From Amycolatopsis mediterranei (GTDB taxonomy: Bacteria > Actinomycetota > Actinomycetes > Mycobacteriales > Pseudonocardiaceae), in the NCBI RefSeq assembly GCF_026017845.1, contig NZ_CP100416.1, positions 5,820,906-5,884,905 on the forward strand: 64,000 nt of DNA, given 5' to 3'. Of the stretch, positions 60,805 to 64,000 are shown one piece after another (position 1 is the first letter of the stretch; each line of letters begins with the position of its first letter). The notes below the pieces were generated by a model. It did no database searches and was not told the origin of the DNA. It worked only from the letters and a program-made list of their open reading frames with translations. The position numbers and the translations under genes were made by a program.

Positions 60805-61718
60805 TGGCCAAGTACGCCGGCCCCGATGACATCGCCGGGACCGTCGGCGCCACCTCGCCCGAGGGCACGCGGTTCTCGGTCCGGCGGATGGCGCGGCTGC
60901 TGGACGTGTCGAGGGCCGGGTACTACGCGCATGCCAAACGCGCTGCGGCGACGGTGTTGACGCCGCGGCAGCAGCGTCGGGCCGATCTCGAGGTGAAGAT
61001 CACCGAGGCGCACCAGGACTCCAGGGGGACCTATGGGTCGCCGCGGATCACCGCCGAGCTGCGTGATCAGGGCGAGGTGGTCACGGCAAAGACGGTCGCC
61101 AAGATCATGGCCTCGATCGGGCTGGAGGGCATCAGCCCGCGCACGTTCAAGGTGAAGACGACGGTGGTCGATCCGGCTGCGTCGTTCCCGCCGGATCTGA
61201 TCGACCGGCACTTCGATCGGGGCCAGCTGGACGCGGTCTGGCTGACCGATATCACGTATCTGACGTGCGGTGAGGGCGAGATGTTCTTGTGCGCGGTCCG
61301 GGACGGACACTCCCGGAAAGTGCTGGGCTACAGCATCTCCGACCATATCGGCGCCGAGATGGTCACTGACGCCATCGACGACGCGGTGGCCGCCCGTGGC
61401 GGCAGATGTCGTGGCACGATTCTGCATTCCGACCGCGGCGGGGAGTACACGGCGCACCTGACCGCGACAGCGTGCTTCCGGCACGGGCTGCGCCGGTCGA
61501 TGGGCGCGACCGGGATCTGCTGGGACAACAGCCCGGCGGAGTCGTTCTGGTCGACGTTCAAACACGAGCACTACTACCGGCATGCCTACGCCACGAAGAT
61601 GGAACTCGTTGCTGCAGTTGACAATTGGGTTCGTTTCTACAACAGTGTGCGGCGGCACTCCTCGATCGGGATGCTCAGTCCTGACAACTTCGAGCAGTCA
61701 CTCCGCACCGCCGCCTGA
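60804..61718 (+). CDS. IS3-family transposase OrfB (DDE integrase)
   Basis: A 304-residue catalytic subunit with an N-terminal HTH_21 region (RRMARLLDVSRAGYYAH, GTYGSPRITAELRDQG) and an rve DDE core. The first Asp is in VWLTDITYL, the second in ILHSDRGGEYTA, and the Glu in NSPAESFWSTFKHEHYY. The C-terminal WVRFYNSVRRHSSIGMLSP is typical. The frame is intact, so the element may still be active. Confidence 0.95.
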   Translation: MAKYAGPDDIAGTVGATSPEGTRFSVRRMARLLDVSRAGYYAHAKRAAATVLTPRQQRRADLEVKITEAHQDSRGTYGSPRITAELRDQGEVVTAKTVAKIMASIGLEGISPRTFKVKTTVVDPAASFPPDLIDRHFDRGQLDAVWLTDITYLTCGEGEMFLCAVRDGHSRKVLGYSISDHIGAEMVTDAIDDAVAARGGRCRGTILHSDRGGEYTAHLTATACFRHGLRRSMGATGICWDNSPAESFWSTFKHEHYYRHAYATKMELVAAVDNWVRFYNSVRRHSSIGMLSPDNFEQSLRTAA

Positions 61719-61758
61719 ACCCTCGTAAGCCCCTGTCCACCGTTCGGGGTGAACCTCA

Positions 61759-62346
61759 GCGCTCAGGCTCCCCCGCCAGGGCGAGATACGACGCTGGGCG
61801 TGACAGAGGCACGTGGCTCAATAGCCTGCCCAGCCCACGCCGTGCGCGGGCGGCCGACACGTGCTGAGCCCCGATAGCAAGCCGCATCGCCCCGAGGACG
61901 CCCCGAAGTGGCAGCCCCGAATGGTCCACCAGCGGCATTTGCGGTGTTCAGAGGCGCACGGGGCACTGTGGGGGCGGCGCTCCCCTAAAGCGCAGTGCCC
62001 ACAGAGATCTGGTGACCAGTGCCGCTGGCACACGACCTCAGCGGCTCACGGCTGCCGTCAGTGCGAGACCACGCTGCAACTCTCCGTCAAGTATTGACGC
62101 CATAGAGTGCCGGAGCGCCGTTCTCGAACCCCTTCCACGACCAATGCATTCCCCTATGTCTCGACCAGTCGGTCGTGAGACCAGCGTCTGCGCAGGTCGG
62201 ACGCTGTGTCTAGCCACGAGTGTGCGCTGCCTGACGAAGGCTGAACGCTGTAGTCAGGGCACACGACCCACCCGGCATTGGTCCGTTTGAGTGATCGCAA
62301 CAGGGTTCCGGTTGCGTTGACTGCTCGACGAACGAACCTAGAGCTT
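61759..62346. other. Non-coding or remnant DNA between IS and the STAND operon
   Basis: No convincing gene. A hairpin pairs GGGCACTG (61961-61968) with CAGTGCCC (61993-62000). Small Cys/His-containing frames occur on both strands at 61818-62097 but lack ribosome sites and a recognisable fold. Confidence 0.45.
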
Positions 62347-62679
62347 GTGAGCGGTCGAGGTCGTCGATGGGCATGGGCGCTGGGCGCGGCGGTGGTTACG
62401 TCGGGGTTGGGTGTGGCGATTAACGTCGCAACCGATGTGAAGGACAGTTGGTGGGCATGGGTCGCGGTGGGGCTTCTGACGGTGGTCAGCGCTGGAGTCA
62501 GCGTCTGGCTGCAGCCTTCCGACGCCCCGCCGAAACCACCGGCAACCAGCCAGACCGTCGAAGTCGCGAACGAACCAGTGCCCCAGACAGGACCGATCAC
62601 GCAACACGCGACAGCGAAGGACAACGCGATCATCCAGCAAGCCGGCCGCGACATCACCAACCCTCCCCAACCACACTGA
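62347..62679 (+). CDS. Small two-TM protein with C-terminal IQQAGRD motif (putative effector)
   Basis: A 110-residue protein from GTG 62347. Two transmembrane helices (WAWALGAAVVTSGLGVAINV about 8-27; WWAWVAVGLLTVVSAGVSVW about 35-54) are followed by a Pro-rich linker (DAPPKPPATSQ). The C-terminal motif at residues 84-105 (bases 62596-62661) contains ATAKDNAIIQQAGRDITN. The same motif starts the STAND protein encoded 11 bp downstream (14 of 23 aligned positions identical). Shared short motifs between a membrane or cell-death effector and an adjacent NLR are the hallmark of bacterial amyloid signalling pairs. I do not recognise the family; the effector role is inferred. Confidence 0.7.
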   Translation: MSGRGRRWAWALGAAVVTSGLGVAINVATDVKDSWWAWVAVGLLTVVSAGVSVWLQPSDAPPKPPATSQTVEVANEPVPQTGPITQHATAKDNAIIQQAGRDITNPPQPH

Positions 62680-62690
62680 TTCCCCAGGAA

Positions 62691-63926
62691 GTGGGTACGC
62701 ATCCGGACCGGATCGCCCAGGAGGCGACGGCGTCCGAGAATGGCGTCATCCAGCAGGCGGGGCGCGATCTGATTAACAACTACCGCAACGTCCTGCACGT
62801 GCACGAACGGCCCGCATGGGGTGCACTATGGCCGGCGCAAGCGAAGAAGCCGTCGGCACGGCGGGTGTTTCTTAGCCACACCAGCGAGCTGCGAGAGCTG
62901 CCGGAGCCGCGGTCATTTGTGGCGGCGGCGGAGGCGGCAGTGGCGCGGGCCGGGGACGCGGTGGCGGACATGGCCTACTTCACCGCCCGAGATGTCACAC
63001 CGGAGCAGGTCGACCGCGAGCAGCTGGCCGAGGCCGACGTCTATGTCCTCATCGCGGGCTTCTGCTACGGCACGCCGGTTCGGGACCGCCCAGAGGTCTC
63101 CTACACCGAGCAGGAGTTCCAGACCGCCACGGACACCGGCCTGCCGCGGTTGGTGTTTCTGCTGGCCGAGGACACCGCAGGGCCGCCAGCGTTGTTCCGG
63201 GATTTGCGCTACGGGGCCCGGCAGGAAGCGTTCCGGCAACGGCTCCACGACAGCGGCGTCACCGTGACCACGGTGTCCTCACCCGACCAGCTGGAAACCG
63301 AGCTGCTGCAGGCGTTGACCGATCTCGCCCGCCCCAAGCAACTGTCGATGCCCGCGGGCCGGATCTGGAACATCCCCGCCCGCACGTTCACCTTCACCGG
63401 CCGCGAAGACCTCCTGATTGGTCTGCGCACCGCGTTGTGTTCGGGCCAGCCCGCGGTGGTGCAGGCGATGAACGGGATGGGCGGGGTCGGCAAAACCACG
63501 ACCGCGATCGAGTACGCCCACCGCTACGCCAAGGACTACGACCTAGCCTGGTGGGTGCCCTCCGAGGACCCGGCCCTCATCGCCGAACGCTTGGCCGCAC
63601 TCGCCCAGGCCCTGGACCTGGCCACCGACCAGGACCCGCCAACCATCGCACTGGCTCGGCTACGAGGCACGCTGCAGACACGCAGCCGGTGGCTGCTCGT
63701 GTTCGACAACGCCGAAGACGCCACCGCGCTGCGGCCATTGCTACCCGACGGCAACGGACACGTCATCATCACGTCCCGCAACCCCAACTGGACCGACGTC
63801 GGCGCCGCGCTGCCGGTGCGGGAGTTCGCCCGCGCCGAGTCGGTCGATTTGCTGCGCTCGCGTCGTCCCCAGCTCACCGAGACCGATGCCGACCGCATCG
63901 CCGATGCCCTCGGCGACTTGCCACTA
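62691..63926 (+). pseudogene. STAND/NLR protein: motif-DUF4062-NB-ARC, cut by an insertion
   Basis: 412 codons from GTG 62691 to the insertion point. Residues 8-29 (62712-62777) hold the motif ATASENGVIQQAGRDLIN, matching the C-terminus of the preceding protein. A DUF4062 (TIR-like) domain follows at about 60-160 (RRVFLSHTSELRELP, EADVYVLIAGFCYGTP, VSYTEQEFQTA). The NB-ARC ATPase has P-loop MGGVGKTTTA (about 263-272), Walker B RWLLVFDNAED, and HVIITSRNPNW. After GDLPL the sequence passes into transposon DNA (about 63927), where NB-ARC normally continues with ALxQAAA. The sensor (probably TPR) half is therefore absent or lies beyond the insertion. Start uncertain; GGAA precedes the GTG directly. 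Confidence 0.75.
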
Positions 63927-64000
63927 GGGCCTGTATCGAAGTCGGTCAGAGCCATTCGTCGATGGCTGCGATGTGGATGGTGGCTTCGTAGCGGACAGCG
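63927..64000 (-). mobile_element. End of an insertion sequence inside the STAND gene
   Basis: Coding similarity to NB-ARC stops at CTA/GGGCCTGTATCGAAG (63924-63941). From there the minus strand encodes a transposase C-terminus. GGGCCTGT-like ends and CTA(G) target sites fit IS5-superfamily elements. The remainder lies outside the window. Confidence 0.7.
63946..64000 (-). CDS. Transposase C-terminus (partial, runs off window)
   Basis: On the minus strand the last codons read AVRYEATIHIAAIDEWL and TGA (63946-63948). This is a typical transposase ending of IS5-like DDE elements. Only 17 codons plus the stop are visible. Confidence 0.65.
   Translation of the reverse strand, partial: AVRYEATIHIAAIDEWL

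Larger units (their letters stand above)
60414..61758 (+). mobile_element. IS3-family insertion sequence, 1345 bp
   Basis: The terminal inverted repeats both begin TGAGGTTCACCCCG, followed by four variable bases and GTGGACA (60414-60438 and, inverted, 61734-61758). They start TG and end CA as IS3 elements do. It encodes OrfA and OrfB. No target duplication is seen (ACC on the left, GCG on the right), consistent with a deletion next to the insertion that also removed the integrase 5' end. Confidence 0.9.

Noticed and set aside
61818..62097. Small Cys/His-rich frames that might be zinc proteins.
   Set aside because: The cysteine spacing is irregular, the frames lie opposite each other and no start signals are visible.

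Overview
The window is very GC-rich and gene-dense, with GTG starts, stop/start overlaps, DtxR/IdeR-type iron boxes, a DasR-type site before a chitinase, and F420/LLM, PaaX and class F sortase genes. This points to an actinomycete of the order Pseudonocardiales, most likely Amycolatopsis (inference; no 16S is present).

Layout. 1-15.2 kb holds core-like metabolism: the start of an MFS/GPH sugar transporter, a TetR-controlled F420 oxidoreductase/MpaB pair with a strong palindromic operator, an IclR regulator, and an operon of a GT39-like membrane protein, a DUF4397 surface protein and a class F sortase. It also holds a complete sulfonate operon (ssuC-B-A-D), an MBL hydrolase next to a damaged PheS-like ligase gene whose 5' part has become simple repeats, a DinB protein and a DMT transporter.

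15.2-44.8 kb is a complete hydroxamate siderophore locus. It contains a heterodimeric ABC exporter, MbtH, a Tat lipoprotein receptor, PanD translationally coupled to a five-module 6011-aa NRPS, the FecCD permease pair plus ATPase, ornithine N-hydroxylase and hydroxyornithine formyltransferase. Six iron-box-like sites sit at the promoters. Three of five adenylation domains contain N-methyltransferases. A2 carries a serine code, A1 and A3 share one code, and A4 has a beta-alanine-like code that fits the panD gene. There is no thioesterase. The predicted product is a linear pentapeptide of the scabichelin/madurastatin style: N-Me-(formyl)hydroxyOrn, N-Me-Ser, N-Me-hydroxyOrn, beta-Ala, (cyclic) hydroxyOrn.

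44.8-57.5 kb: a 4-TM protein of unknown function, a GH36 alpha-galactosidase with a sugar ABC importer lacking its own ATPase, a palindromic repeat array, an ABC-F protein, a PaaX regulator coupled to a crotonase-family gene, and a secreted CBM2-FnIII-FnIII-GH18 chitinase under a perfect 28-bp palindrome containing a DasR-type core.

57.9-64 kb is a mobile region anchored on tRNA-Pro(GGG). An 84-bp block (tRNA 3' half plus terminator) is repeated 1.9 kb downstream. Each copy is followed by the 3' end of a tyrosine integrase, one reduced to about 22 codons and the other cut by an IS3-family element. This implies tandem accretion of integrative elements. The cargo includes an AT-rich PASTA membrane protein. 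It also includes a two-gene unit that I consider the most novel system here: a small 2-TM protein ending in a short motif, followed by a DUF4062/NB-ARC STAND protein beginning with the same motif. This is the architecture of bacterial amyloid-signalling NLR/effector pairs in immunity. The STAND gene is interrupted at the window edge by another transposase-bearing element.
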